Shown: piece by piece, positions 1 through 13,300 of the stretch
Layout of the letters: each line of letters begins with the position of its first letter
How positions within the stretch are numbered: the stretch's first letter is position 1
Source: Cardiocondyla obscurior
Taxonomy: Eukaryota; Arthropoda; Insecta; Hymenoptera; Formicidae
NCBI RefSeq assembly: GCF_019399895.1
Contig: NC_091886.1
Span: forward strand, 2,480,001-2,544,000
DNA length: 64,000 nucleotides
Direction: 5' to 3'
Program-made: the position numbers and the translations under genes
The notes under the pieces: model-generated
The model's input: only the letters and a program-made list of their open reading frames with translations
Told to the model about the DNA's origin: nothing
The model's database searches: none

Positions 1-3000
1 ACAAATGAAAGATATTGTTATTCAATTAGTAAATTGAAACGAATCTCTGGGAAGATGACGCGCAATAATTGAGATCATCGTATAATGCGTTTTATCTGAC
101 CGAACAATATGCGAAACTATGCGATTTCATGTATAGGCAATGATGAATCGACCAAATTAGTAGAGTGCTGAGAATCCGCGTAATGTCAGGGTCATGCGTG
201 GACGTTTCTTGACGTTATCGCGTACGTCCGGACCGCGTAGAAATTGCGCAGCTAAAATTAAATTCTTTAATGCACTTTCCAGCGTGCCGATCAATAAGTT
301 CTTCGATCGGAATAAATATATCTGATCGATGTTTACATAAGAGCGAAAATTTAGATCGGACATATAGCGTTGCAGCGGTACAGTATCCTACAAATAAATT
401 ACCAGCTCGCTTTCACGTACGATTCGACTTTTATCATATAAATATATGAATTGTAAAATTTTAAAGGAATATAACATCTTCGGTACTTCGAAATTAATTT
501 TTAGTAGCGTAACCTACATTTTGCGCTTACATCCCGTGTCTCGTTAAAGAGTGACGGCAAATTTTGTCCACTTTCCAGATTTCGAATTTAAATTCTTTTT
601 TTTTCCATGATGAGTATTATATGATGGGATATTAATTTCGAAAAAAATTTTAAGATGAGCACTGGAACGGTTTCGGAGGTGTAAAGGAATAAATGTGACG
701 GTTTTTCATAATCCATAATTTTTATCTTCTTGTATCTCTGACATCTCTATAAATCACGCCGCGAATGGGAACTTACCGCAGCGTCCGCATTAGACAAGAT
801 ATTTTCGAGGTAGTAAGAAAAGAATCGAATCCGTTTTGTAACACGCGTATGAGTAAAACTCTTCCCGTCCGCCCGGAGTAAACCGCGGAATTATTCATAC
901 AAAGGCGCGGTCCAGTGCGTTATTCACATAAAAGTTAAAAGTCTCGATCTTTTACGGGCCGTAAATATGTGATAATTATTCTCAGAAATATACGTTTAAT
1001 AATAGATTTTTTACTCTCGCAACTAGCATTGAGATGTTGGTTTAAAAACAAAATTTTATTAATCTTTTTTAACATTTTGAATCTTCGATATTAAATTTGT
1101 CAATAAATGATTTATTTAAAAAAATGTGATATGACATATATAGATTACATTAATTAGTAAAGCATTTATAAATTCAAACAGTTTCGAACTAATCTGGAAT
1201 AAGATAAAATATATATTTTTTGTCATAATTTTATTATTAAATATCTTTAATCGATTTGAGCTTCTTGCAACAACTATTTGTCGATTCGCGATCCAGATAA
1301 ATTGTCGGGAATAGAAGCGCATTTCTCGTATATCGCATATTGGCATAAGCAAAGTTTCATCCACCAGTTCTATTCTTGCGAGACAATTCTACAGAAGCCC
1401 CTTTTTGACTGCCAAAATCTATTTGTCGTTTACGAGTACGGCCACTTACACGTTGCAACTTAAACTACTCTTCGTCGAACACCCGGATTTCACGGTTTCG
1501 CAGAAGGATGGAGCAGAGATGTAATTTTGCATCTGCGACTATTGCGGGATGTTGAAAATTATATTAGTCTCGACGGACCGCGTTTCGCGCGTATTTGCAA
1601 TTTGAACGCGGTTGCAAATATCGCGCGCGCTACTTTTCCGTAATGAATTCGTTTCACTGTCGAATCCTAATCATCATCTCTCATTTAATTTTGGCAGCTG
1701 CCCGGCGTAATTATTTCCGCGAATAAATGAAGCTCGGTAAGCTTCGAGGTAATCGTTAACGGCGGGCAAGAAAAATCGAAACTCAAAACATGTATATTTT
1801 CCACGACGATAAATCGCGATGGATAAAATAATTACAATTTGCAAAAAAGTTCTTTCGCTATTTCTCGTGGCCTCGCGATTATTATCGTCGTCTTCGGGCC
1901 CGAGGGAATAAAGATCATTTGAAGATGAGAGATGGAAATTTCGGATTTTCACATTTATACTTGCGTTAATTGAAAAACTCGTTTAATCCTGTTACTATTT
2001 CTCGATTTCGCACGTATCGCGATTCTCAACAGACAGATCGAGTTATTAAAATTTGGCAAGAGAGATAGGAGAGACAAAGTAGAAGGATCGAAATTTTCCC
2101 ACCGGCGAATAATACAATTTAATAGTAATAAAAATTTTAATTTTAATATATAAAAAAAAAGAAAAGATAAAAAAAAGCATTTTTTTTAATAAAATACTTT
2201 ATCCTCGAAAAATTGAGGATATAGATAGCGAGATGTGGATCAAAAATTCGTGCGAAGAGAGCATATACTAATTGCTTGCTCACGACGGTGAAATCAAGAT
2301 GCCGATAATCATACGAAACAAACTAAACGAGCCGTAATCGCGGCTACGTGACCCAAGCGTTCCTTTCGGCGCGTCGGTTCGCGGTCACGCGGTCGAATAA
2401 AAAGAAATCTGGACCTCTTCTCCCCCTCGGGACCGGAGACGAGGCGAAAGAGAATCGAAACGACCCGGCGCGATAAGATGGTCGCTGACTAATTGACGGC
2501 AGTGAGTTCATATGCGAGACGATCGCACAGCCGAATGCTCACGCTCGTGTACATTACGCTACACGGTCTCGTAAGCGGGTATTTATAGAGCGTCGCTCCA
2601 CAATCCGGAGGAGAGAACTTTTTCGGCGATTGCGTGTGACGAGATTGCTGGAAATAGATAACGGTGCCGGCCGGTTTCTTCTCGACCGTCGTCATCCCGT
2701 ACCTCGTCCTCCGATGCCATCCCCCGGCACGTCACCCCCTTTTATCGGCCCGTAGTAATTATCCACGCCGGATAATCGTTGAAACCGGAGCGATTCTAGA
2801 GCGCGAAGCTTGACCGGAGATTAGTCGGTGAAACGTCGGTGACAACATACACGGGCGATGACGAATGCGACGGTGAGCTTCCGCTCGAAAAAGCGCCGAG
2901 CTGTCGTAAAAACGGGTGCTTTCTTACGATATCACGACGGCAGATTTATCGGGATTGCAATAAAGGCTAGTTAGATATGATGCTTTGCTCAGAAAGGGAT

Positions 3001-3662
3001 TTAATATCCTTATTTTAACGGAGTTCTTTTAGCTTCTTAAGTAGATCGCCAGTTGCTAAAAGTGAAGCTAAACAGGGATAAAATGTCGCTAGCTTGATGG
3101 ATTTTTATTTAGCTCTTTTAGTTGCTACATTTTTGGGGTTGACGAGATAAAATCCAGTTAGTCGAATTAAAAGCGAAAGCTAAAAAGCTCGGTTAAAAAT
3201 TGTTTTGCTTATTTCCAAGGAGAGAAAAAATTATTAAACACGTATACAGCTTGCTAAAATATCGGTACATAGAATAAATATAAATAATTCCAAACGTAAC
3301 GATCGCTATGTAGATTGCAGACTCTTGTTTGGTGTATAAGTAAACGTGTAACAACATCTGCAATGTCTATCTAATATACGGAAGCTGACACAGTTCTAAA
3401 TGAGATAACCAATCCTTCTGCAGAATGCGCATAATAATTTCTGAATGTACGCGAAGGCAGAATAAAATTTATTAATAATTCACAAATTAAAATATTACGT
3501 TATTTGATCATTAACGCTAAATAATTATAGCTATAGAAATATTATTCTATTAAAAAAATAATGGTGTGACGCCTGAATTAGTTAAAAATTTAATATCTAA
3601 TTAATTTTGCTGAATATTACATTGAATACAACAGTACATTAACTGTGATTTTTATGCTTCAG
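1..3662. other. Non-coding DNA, no gene recognised
   Basis: I see no exon with recognisable protein similarity here. The open frames are short and occur on both strands at once. The first 2 kb is mixed AT-rich and CpG-rich sequence. Between 2950 and 3200 there is a cluster of AGCT/TAGC words, including CTTTTAGC and its inverse GCTAAAAG about 35 bases apart, which may be a decayed inverted-repeat element. A minus-strand stretch at about 180-290 follows an acceptor-like TTTTAG and stays open to a stop, but I could not match it to any family. Confidence 0.5.
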
Positions 3663-3710
3663 ATAATAATCCATCATTGAAGAAGGACCATCCTGACATC
3701 CCAGACATCC

Positions 3711-3778
3711 TGAGAGGAGGAGGAGGCTCAGGAAGGGCATCCTGCATCAGTGGAGCAACCGCGTGGTAAGTATCAATT
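3711..3778 (+). repeat. Duplicated exon-donor segment, copy A
   Basis: This segment begins TGAGAGGAGGAG, contains GGGCATCCTGCATC and GGAGCAAC, and continues through a splice donor into ATCAATT. A second copy with the same blocks in the same order lies at 4124-4189. The copies differ by a 2-base length change in the middle and by several substitutions. Each ends across a functional-looking GT donor (GTAAGT in A, GTGAGC in B), so the duplication includes the exon end and the start of the intron. Confidence 0.7.
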
Positions 3779-4123
3779 CTCTTTTGCTCGTTATTACTAG
3801 CTTTGTCATTTAAATAATTAAAAAATTACTTAGAGACGCGTCTAATTTTTTTCTAATGATGGAAATGATTTTACAGCATATCTACAATTTAATTTTTTTA
3901 TTTGTGTGTTACAGTTCGTCGGTCGACTTCTCGGGCGGCGTATCGTTAAATAGTCGGCGATTTTTGCTACTCGACATTTAGGAACGCGAGTGCCGATCAG
4001 GGTCGCGCGAGAAATTAAGTGATTTTTTTTATAATTTTTTTTATTAGCTATCGCGATTGTAACTTCACCCGGGCGCGTTCGCGAGTTTCCTGTTCGCGGA
4101 AGGATGGCTCGTCACGTCCCATC

Positions 4124-4189
4124 TGAGAGGAGGAGCAGGCCCGGGGGGCATCCTGCATCGGCGGAGCAACTCTTAGGTGAGCATCAATT
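4124..4189 (+). repeat. Duplicated exon-donor segment, copy B
   Basis: This is the second copy of the segment at 3711-3778, 413 bases downstream in direct orientation. It shares TGAGAGGAGGAG, GGGCATCCTGCATC, GGAGCAAC and the post-donor ATCAATT. It is the 3' end of candidate exon b (donor after 4176). The length change relative to copy A is not a multiple of three, which argues against a conserved protein-coding function for the pair. Confidence 0.7.
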
Positions 4190-4336
4190 TATTAAATAAA
4201 ATCTTTAATAAAAACCTTTACCTTTTTTTTTATTAAATTAATTAACTGATATATCGTCATGTCTACATTAATTGTTTAATTTTATGTTACAGCCAACGCC
4301 AGAATTCTACAACTCCGCTGACGCTCATGCAGACTG

Positions 4337-7300
4337 GTGAGTTTTTACACTATATATATTTCTTTTCTTTTGCAATTTGGGGGGAAATATCACTCTTTCG
4401 AGGCGCTTAAAGTGCCAATATGATCAATCGGGAGGGTTAATTTAAAGCATTAAGCACTTAATTAAGAAATAAAAAAGCAATGTTCTGACCGATATAGAAT
4501 CGCGAACTAGAAATAGTCTAAAACAACTTGAGCAAAAAGAATAGAATTAAACCACGGGATGTATGATACAAGGTAGAAAAAGATAAAAGGTAGAATTGAG
4601 CAAAAAATTTGATCGCTGGATGTACACGTTGTACGTGTAATCGCCGTAGGAGAGCACCTGCACACGTGAGTAAACGGTACAGGTCGGCGCAGAGCCGCAG
4701 ACGCCGTATGTAATCCACATTAACACCTGCAATTAACTTCGACGTAGGCGGAAGGTGAGTCGTCCGACCTAAATTCCACGAGGGGGGAAAAAAAGGCGTT
4801 TTTCGAAGTACATCGGCGCCGTCTCTTTTCTCTCGTTTCACGGCGACGACAACGCGAGGAACGTGCTGTCGCACTTTACCTCTTTCATTCTTACGCGCAT
4901 TATCTCCGGTAAACGTTCAACTCGGTCGAACGGTCGAAACTCCGCAGCCGCTGATTTTACTCTTACCGATACCGCGGAGCTCCGTAATTTTTACGGTTGA
5001 CCCTTTACGGCGTATGAGCATAAATGATGCATCCTTATTTTAAATTCAGCAAAGCGATAGCGGTAAATAAAATTCATTTTTCAATAGCGCTTCGGTTTGT
5101 CGGGTAAGAAGTGTTAGACACGAGAGAGTTAAGTCGGCGGGATATGTGCGCCGAAAGTACGTTGACCGTTACCTGGGCGAGGTCAATGGTGTGTACCACA
5201 CACGGCGCCGACGGCACGGAACGCCGTCGCTGACAAAGCGCGTGATAAAGAGAAACCTAGGCGTCAAGTATTACGCTGTTCACCTTCGGCGGTATGGAGA
5301 AGAGCCGTCTTTACCGTCCCTAAGCGGCGACGGCGGCGTTATGGCGATAAAGCGCGGCACGTTGTAAATAATTGCGACGTCGGGACACTCCATTTGCCGT
5401 AATTTTCGTTAATAATTCAATGGCGCACTCGGGGAGATGATTGAATAGTGAAAGAAGCCCGGCGCGTCGTCTGACGTGAAATATATATAGCCGATGGGCG
5501 ATAAGATGTGTTTATATATGATCGAGTTCATATTACAATCAATTATGTTTATCGCTAATAAGTATGTCAAGTTTTTGATTGAGATCGCGAGACCTGCACC
5601 GTACTTTAGGAATCTTGGGGAGGGTGCTTGATTAATTCATATCTTTTATTTTTACGTCTGTTTAAAGTCGCGCGAAGACATCGATGGGGGGGACAAGTAG
5701 GTTACATTTAATATGGAGTATCGTAAAAGAATAAATATATGCTCGAATTTACCACGATTTGCGTAAAGAAAAAAGAAAAAGAAAAAAAATAAAATAAAAA
5801 TGTGATAACGCGCTCATTTCTTTCGGCGCGGCCGATTCGTCTTCCAAAGATAACGTTGCTAATTTCGCCCCCGTTCGTCCGTGATCGATGCCGCGTGATA
5901 ACGGGGGGATTTTCTAAGCGTGAGACAAATCGCGATTCGCGTAGACACGACGGTGGCATTTTGCCCCGGCGTCCGTCGCGATGTGAAAACTAGGAAACGG
6001 GCGCGTCCGTGACGCCCTTCTATACTTGGAACGAATTATGCGAAACCGCTGCATTAAGTCACGCGTGGCCTCCTGGAGGCACTCTCGTACGCGGGTCTTA
6101 CGCGCGCGTGTATAAATATCTCTACCTACAAACACTCGCTCGCACGCGGGGATACCTTGAATATGCGAGGCGCGTTAAACGTTACAACGAGACGCCAGCA
6201 GCCAGTCTGATTAACTCCACCGGATTGCCGTACACGTGTACGCATCGCTAATGCACCGCGTTACGAATCGCTCGGCCATTTAAATCGATTAGTCTCGAGC
6301 GCGAGCAGACTTTATTTAAGAAATCGTCACATCCTCCCGAAACATTTAGGCACATCCTTCGGAACTATGGTAATCAAACAGATTCGCATGCTTCCTGTAC
6401 GTTATTAATAGAAGATTAATGATATCTTATTTGCGGGAGGAGGGGGAGGAGGAAGAATGTAATGATAGAGCCAGAATAATTTGATCGTGGAATTTCAAAT
6501 TAATAAACAGCCACGGTTATCTGTTAATTACCTTGATCGAGGATTATGCAACGAGCAGTTCTTTAGATTCTGCTCGGTGATTCATGCAATTTAGATACGT
6601 GGCGCCTTATCGAAGCACGCGCGACAACAGGGCGAGAATGCAAAGAAGTTACAAATAGAAGAAGAGTCATTTACACGCTGTCGTTCATGTTAATCCGTGT
6701 ATCTATTCATAGATCTGACAGTAATGTATAGGTCATCTCTGCGAGATAGAAAAGCGACGAGCAGGGATTGTCATCAGGCGTTTCTTTTTTTTTTTTTTTT
6801 TTTTTTCTATCTCTCTCTCTTCTTTTTTTTTTTGCGTAATATAAACCGGCATTGAAGCTAGTTAATAAATCATATATCTAATGTATCTGCATTTTCTCGA
6901 TCTCGAATCTAAATAGATGCAACAATGCACGCTATAATATTTTCAAATCAGCTCTTCTGCAAATATAAGTAAGGCCACCTTTTTAAAATCTTGTAATTGA
7001 TTAATGCGCGTAATGATACGCAACGTAAATTGTTTACAAGTGTAATTGCCGTGATTATCGAGCGATAAGTCTAACGCGTCAATCAGTATTTTTTTTTTAA
7101 CACCGCACGACGGCGTGCAATGCCGCAATCGGCTGCACGTTTTCCAAGTAACGGTAAATTGAAATAAAAGAAAAAAAAAAAAACAGTCGCAAAAAAGCAA
7201 CTCCGGTGAACGATAAGTCAGCGGTTACTTGCGATTCTATTCGCCGCGATGTCCGACGCACCGGATTCGTTCGATAGCGGAGATAAATCGCTGTATAATT

Positions 7301-10300
7301 TTCTAAATAAACGATCGAAGCGGTTCGAATAGAGCACGCGGGATGATGTCACCGCCTACGTTTCGACCGACGCTGAAGGTACGTGTCAATACGCCGGTAT
7401 ATAATGGAATAAATAATAGTTGAGACACGCGCGCATCGTGTACTTCCGATTTTGCCGCGACCGCGCTACCAAGAATACAATCTCGCGATTGTACAATCGG
7501 CGGACTGCGTTTCGCAATCGTGATTGCGATCGAACGGTTGGAGCGATCATTTATCATTCCACGTGTGATATTATTTATTTGCCATCGCAACTCAACGAAC
7601 AATCAAATAGTCATGACTATGGTAATGCGAGCAATGACTAATAGACTCCACATGACGTGCGTTATAGACTGCGAGCTTGTAATCTCATCGTTTCTAAATT
7701 TTTTTTCTTCCATTTTTTTTTAGAACAGATGGTCGTCACGCATTATAATTCCTTCGCGATAAATTATCCGGTTATTTCAATATTTTTTCAATTGTACGAG
7801 GCGGTATGAATGAAAGCCTCGCTATTTCGAAATTCAAGTGCACGCTTCAATTCGATAATGAAACATGCGGACGCGCGCGAGATGAGATCACGCGCCGTAA
7901 TTCAGCCTGGAAATACTCGTATGCGGTTCTTGCGCGAATCGCAACCGCGAAACGATATTCGCTTTTCGTCGCCTCGTTTGGACGAAATTAACGACAATTA
8001 ACGCGCTTCTTCGCTTCGATTCGCAGCTCCTACCCGGTCGGCGTTCCATTCGCGCTGCCGTTCCCGCTAATCGCACGTTCATTAACGTTTCAGCCCGAAT
8101 GTGATCGCCGAGGTAACTGGCACTTGTCACACGCGTCTCGGACGGTTCGACATTGACGCGCGGCGCGCCATTAAGACAATCAAAAGGGGACGGAAATGAG
8201 TAATTACAAATTTGATATGACTAGCGTACGAGAGAATTATTGAAATAATTTAAATGTATTCATACGCTCCGGCAATGAGAGATGATGGCGCACCGTATAT
8301 CGCGTACAGATAACTTCGCGCTTAGATAACATTGATATTATTCACGCAACGTGCATCATTTCAACACGATCGTTGCGATATCGGCAGGAAATTTTCAATC
8401 GCTAACATTGGAATTAACATTTTAATGTTCGCCGCGAGTGCAAGTCGCGGATTTCAGTTCGCGCAGGATGATCACATGCGGCGCCGTTTGCTCCGCATGG
8501 CGCGACGTTTTCCGACATATAACTACAAATCGCCGATACGATATTGTCATCGTTGCGTAAGCGTCGGCGTTCGTCTACTAAATATGTAAATTACGTCTTG
8601 TACAAGACGCTTATGGCAGCCGATCGTTCCCGACTAGTTTTCAGACGTGCGGAACCCAACTCCGCACGCTCGTTCCGTGACACGGGGCAACCTTTTTGTT
8701 TCCAACTAGACGTTCGCACGCTTGGTAAACTCGACAGATTATTTCTGCAGACACGCAATGCACACGCACCCTCGATTATGCTTTCCTTCATCGGAAAGTA
8801 CCGTGTCACGTTATTTTAACAATTCTTAAAAAAAAAAGAAAGAAAAATAAAAAAGACATTCGTTTAAGCGCGCAATTATCATATGCATGAGAGCGTGCAA
8901 TCGCTCATATTATGCAACGTTTAATGGAACATCGTATATTAACACGGTACTTTATTAACACCTCTCGAGGAAAGGAATCAAAAGTGCGCGCAGATTTTTA
9001 GCCGCCGCGGAGATTGCGGATTTCAGTAATGCATATTCCGCGCTATCAACTTCCACGAGGGTGGATCAGGGAACGGAAAAAAAAAAATGCCGCGATGAAA
9101 TCGTCAAGCCGTCGGGCACCGGCTCGCGTTAGACCTCGCGCTCGACTTACAGCCTGCCTATTCAGCATTGACAGGAATCAATTGCTATCCTTGATCCCCG
9201 ACGCGGTGCATTATTGCATCGAGAGAATTTAATAACGCATAATCGTCGGGCGGAATCTGTAAGTCCGCGGAAAGCCCACGGACGGATCGCGCGTGGCGAA
9301 TCGCGCATACACGCCGGGCTTCCCAACAGCGCGACTTGCACGCTTCGTCGGGCCTCAAAGGCCTGGCGCGCGGATTTATGGCCGCAGATAAGGCGGAATT
9401 TATTGACATCGTACTTTTTTTTTTTTTTTTCTTTTCCCAATCGACCCATTCTGCATCCGCGTAGCCGCCTCGTAGTACACGCCTCGATCCTGACAAACGT
9501 TCGCCGCGATCCGATCGTCCCGGGGGCGACTGCGTCTGCATTGTTTCTCCGTGAATCATTATTAACATTGAGATCCTTATTATCTAATAAGAGATTTCAC
9601 CGCGCGGCAGGTCGTTCCGTTTATGATTGATGCGAAAATGAGGGGGTTTCGTTCGCCGCCCGTCGCGACGGATAAGATCGCGAGAATGCGATATCTGTAC
9701 GTTGCGATTATAGAAGTAATCGCCGCTAGCTGAGAAAGTATTTTTCGCAGGGAATTTAATACGCCGGAAGATTACGCTGTATTAAGATATCGCGGTAATG
9801 TGTTTTTGAGACGATATATATCCGCAGTTATCGAGAGTTAAAGCAGCTATTATTTTTAAATTTATTACGACAGTTAGATGTACCGTCGATTGCGCAACGT
9901 AATCGACCCGAAATACACCAAAAATATTTAAGACCCGAGCGCATACGCGTCATCGGCGTATAAAGCTTTCGTATTCAGCTTTTTAGACGTTTGACGAAAA
10001 GGTTTGGCAACATTTTAACAATTTACAGCGCATAAAAGAGTCGTGTAAATACCGAACGCTTGGGCCTAAAAGCGACGCGTATGAATAGCTACTTATTATG
10101 ATCAGAGAAACTTGTTGCTTCGAAGAATTCAACTAAGAGTGCAGCATGACGCCGTGTCTCATTTTCATCTTGGCTTTTGTATTAACGACGTTACATAACG
10201 TACTAGCGTGTAATGTGAAAGGCACGGTACATACGCCACGTAAAAAAATAGATAACAATAAAACTTTCGATATAAATTAATTTTCTTGCGAGTAGAAAAG

Positions 10301-13300
10301 AATGTTAATTAGATATAAAAATTATTTTTAATAATACCGTTTAATCAGAAGCGTGAAAAATTTCTACCTTTGCTATCTCGGTTACGGACTGTCGACGCAT
10401 TCGCATTTTTTTATCTCGCAGATATTGGTAATAGTTAGAAAATTATACGATTACTGACAACGAGTCGCTTATTCCTTTTACAAGCGTGACGTTTGTTCTC
10501 ACTTTTTTCTTCTCTTTCTCTCCTTTTAATTTTACAGCCACGTTATACGTCATTTACTTACATTAATTTCACCTCCCGTAAGATTTGTGGACCGTCAACG
10601 GTCGTAAATGTTATCGTCATTCTTGGAATGATCGCAGCCGCTTTTCTGCGAGAAACGATCTCGAACGTGACTACGTTCTTCATCGATGTATTAGTGGGAA
10701 TAAAAATGCGCCTGGTACCCACGGCGAATGGCAACGAGCGAACTTTGGTATCGTTTAATAACTGACGACGTGTCACTGTCGCAATCGTACGAGCAGGCTC
10801 TCGCGTAGCGCGTCTCCCATACTTCGCCCGCGAATTCCCTCTGAATTTTTCTACGGCTTTTAATTACCATTCCAGCATCTGGCTATTTTTGTTTTAGAAA
10901 TTACCTAATTATGATTGACCGTTTCGGGAATATTATTTAATAACTCCGATATCTTCGCGACGTGTTATTTTCGTCATATATTTCCGTCGGGACATCGCGC
11001 TTTTGAAACAATATCTGAAACATCCGTTCTAATTCCGAGGCTGTGACTTTTCTCTCGGAACTTTTGCATATCTTTTGCTCTACGACGATGGAAGAATTCC
11101 GTCTCGTAGCTGATAATATTTTAAGACGACGTTTTTCTCTTGCCCGGGATGTTTAATTTGAGAGACTGCTCCGTTAGGATCCTATGCGACTTTCACACGA
11201 CCGTGTTTCGTCTACAAATCCAATTGCCTGACGTAAGACTTTCTAAAAATGCGATTTATAGACCGAGGAGGAGAGAAAAAAAACGGTTGAAACTGCTGGT
11301 CCGAGGGATGGTATTCGCGCACATTTCATAAACTCGATCAAGCTATAAATCTGAGCAGGCTGTTCCGCGAACCGAAATCGCTCCGCTCTTGCCGGACGGA
11401 TTTTGTTTGTAACACGAACCGCGGATTGTTTAGGCGAACGAGAAAATTCCGTTTGATCCTGGTTATAAAACGATCTTCTGGCCTCGCAAATCAGACGAAT
11501 TTTTTTATGTGACAAAAACGGCTTACTTTGATGATTTATTAAAAGATGATTATCGTAAACTTTCAGGAGGTGTAAAAGGCAAAATAAATACATAAAGTTA
11601 TTTCCATCTAATTCGAGTGCAATAAAAATAATGTTGCTCAACATACTAAATTTATTTCAATATGCATATAATCGAACCAAGACCTTAAACTTTCAAATGC
11701 TTTCGGCAGATATAGATCGCCATTAAAAATAATTTTAGATTATTAACTATTTCAGATACATATCACTTGATTTACTTATAATACTCTGAATATAATTAGA
11801 AGAGAGTGAAAGTAAATAATCGGGTACAGAATCCGCGATCGCGCTTCGAAAAAAATAAAGAGTCTAAAAATGCTCGAGCATAATTATAACAGTTTCATAG
11901 ATATGAATTTTTTTTTTTTTTTTTTTTTTTTTTCTTGTTTGATATTTTAATCTCGTAGTGAGCGGATTTCGCAGATGACGATTACGAACCCGAATTAGGA
12001 GACGCGCTAATTTTGGTCGAGGTAACCTGAGATTCTCAGACGAAGAAAAAGAAAATAGTTAGAAATTATGAAACACATTAGACGTGCATTTTTTTTTTTA
12101 ATTAATTGCCTCCCGTATCTTGTTTCACAAATATCGTTCCATTGAGAATAAAGGTATTTTAACGGATCACAGGTGCGCTCTTGAAATATGCATCGGATAG
12201 TTAAAATTCGTATTGATTATAATTTCCGATTGTCAAATAAGTTAATTCAGTAACTTTATTACGGCATTTTTTAATTGTCTGGCTACTAATAGCTTCATTC
12301 TATATCACAATTCCATTTTTAAGCACGTCTCAAGTAATATAGAAGAAAGTAATAAGAATTCTCCTCGAGTGGTGCGTAAAACTTACAGTGATTGCCAAAT
12401 CACTGCCTAAAAGATCAAAAAGTATCGGCGAAGTATCGCGAAATAAAAAAGAAAAAAAAAAAAAGAAAAAAAAGCTCCGCGCTTTCGCCAAAGGCGTAAC
12501 CGGTTTCTCTTAATTTCGGCCGTTGCTCTCGACGATCCGCACGATAATAGCTTCAATCCCTCGGTGTTTTATCGCGCGTTTTCTTCCATCTATTTTGGGT
12601 GTGTCTCTTGCTTTTCACGCGCGTTACGTCCGCGCGTAAAATATACCGAATCGAACAATGAAAACGACGAAGATCGAACGCATCGGTACCCGCATGCACA
12701 CGTATTTCCGCGTTACATTATTCACATCCCATGAATTTGAAATACATCCGCGAGTTCGTGAGGTTAGCCCTTTCGAAAACTTGGCGCTCGAAACTCTGCC
12801 GTCTGTAGGGAAATTACTTCGCGAACAATAAGCTAGTCGTAGTAATAATAACATCGGTCGGATGCAATCTGTTTCGTTACATCCGATCTCCAATTTTAAA
12901 TGTTCAGGTTGAATAACGCTCAAAAGTTCTCGGCGCGGCGCGGCGACGATCTCGGCGACGCGAACAGCATCGCGTGCCATTACAGCTGTTTTAAAATTTC
13001 CCCAGCGATAGTTTTTCAGAAACTCTTCGCTCAGAGTTGTAGAACGCACCGAGAACTACGCGAGTTCTGTTAGAGGAAGCATTTAAGATGTTTTATGCGA
13101 TATCTAAGTATTTATATCGTGATACAACTGCAAAATTGTAGCGTGTCATTATTAATCAACTTGGAAGTTCTGCGTGTCAATAAAAATGATCGACCAGTCG
13201 ATAGATCGTGCTTTAGCGTGCGTATGTATGCGTAAATGAGGTCATTTAGTTAATGTCTTTACGAACGTGATAATACATAGTTACCGCACAACGTACATAT

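Larger units (their letters stand above)
3663..4336 (+). ncRNA. Candidate spliced non-coding RNA or 5' leader, three exons
   Basis: Three consecutive exon-like blocks have matched splice signals on the plus strand. Exon a is 3663-3765, preceded by TTATGCTTCAG and followed by GTG|GTAAGT. Exon b is 3915-4176, preceded by TTTGTGTGTTACAG and followed by TTAG|GTGAGC. Exon c is 4293-4336, preceded by ATTTTATGTTACAG and followed by ACTG|GTGAGT. The intervening introns are 149 and 116 bases, AT-rich, and typical of insects. No frame is open through all three blocks: joining a to b hits a stop within b. A short ATG frame inside exon b (33 codons after joining to c) is the only notable coding possibility. 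It could be a lncRNA, or untranslated leader exons of a gene further right. No promoter or 3' end was identified, so the ends of the transcript are unknown. Confidence 0.45.

Noticed and set aside
157..363. Minus-strand 68-codon frame with an acceptor-like site inside
   Set aside because: No similarity recognised, and the acceptor is weak (little pyrimidine tract). It could be an exon of a gene outside the window, but nothing visible supports it.
6784..6806. Long T runs as tails of inserted retroelements
   Set aside because: Runs of T or A are common in both orientations throughout the window, without adjacent element bodies or target-site duplications. They fit simple-sequence slippage.
6943..7200. 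Minus-strand frame with an immunoglobulin-like stretch (DNHGNYTC)
   Set aside because: Spacing does not fit the D-x-G-x-Y-x-C rule (one residue too many), no first Cys/Trp pattern is present, and the frame is partly a poly(T/A) translation.
10493..10776. Strong acceptor-like tract followed by an open frame on the plus strand, with a second frame on the minus strand
   Set aside because: Neither frame matches a family, both strands are open, and no matching donor or neighbouring exon was found.
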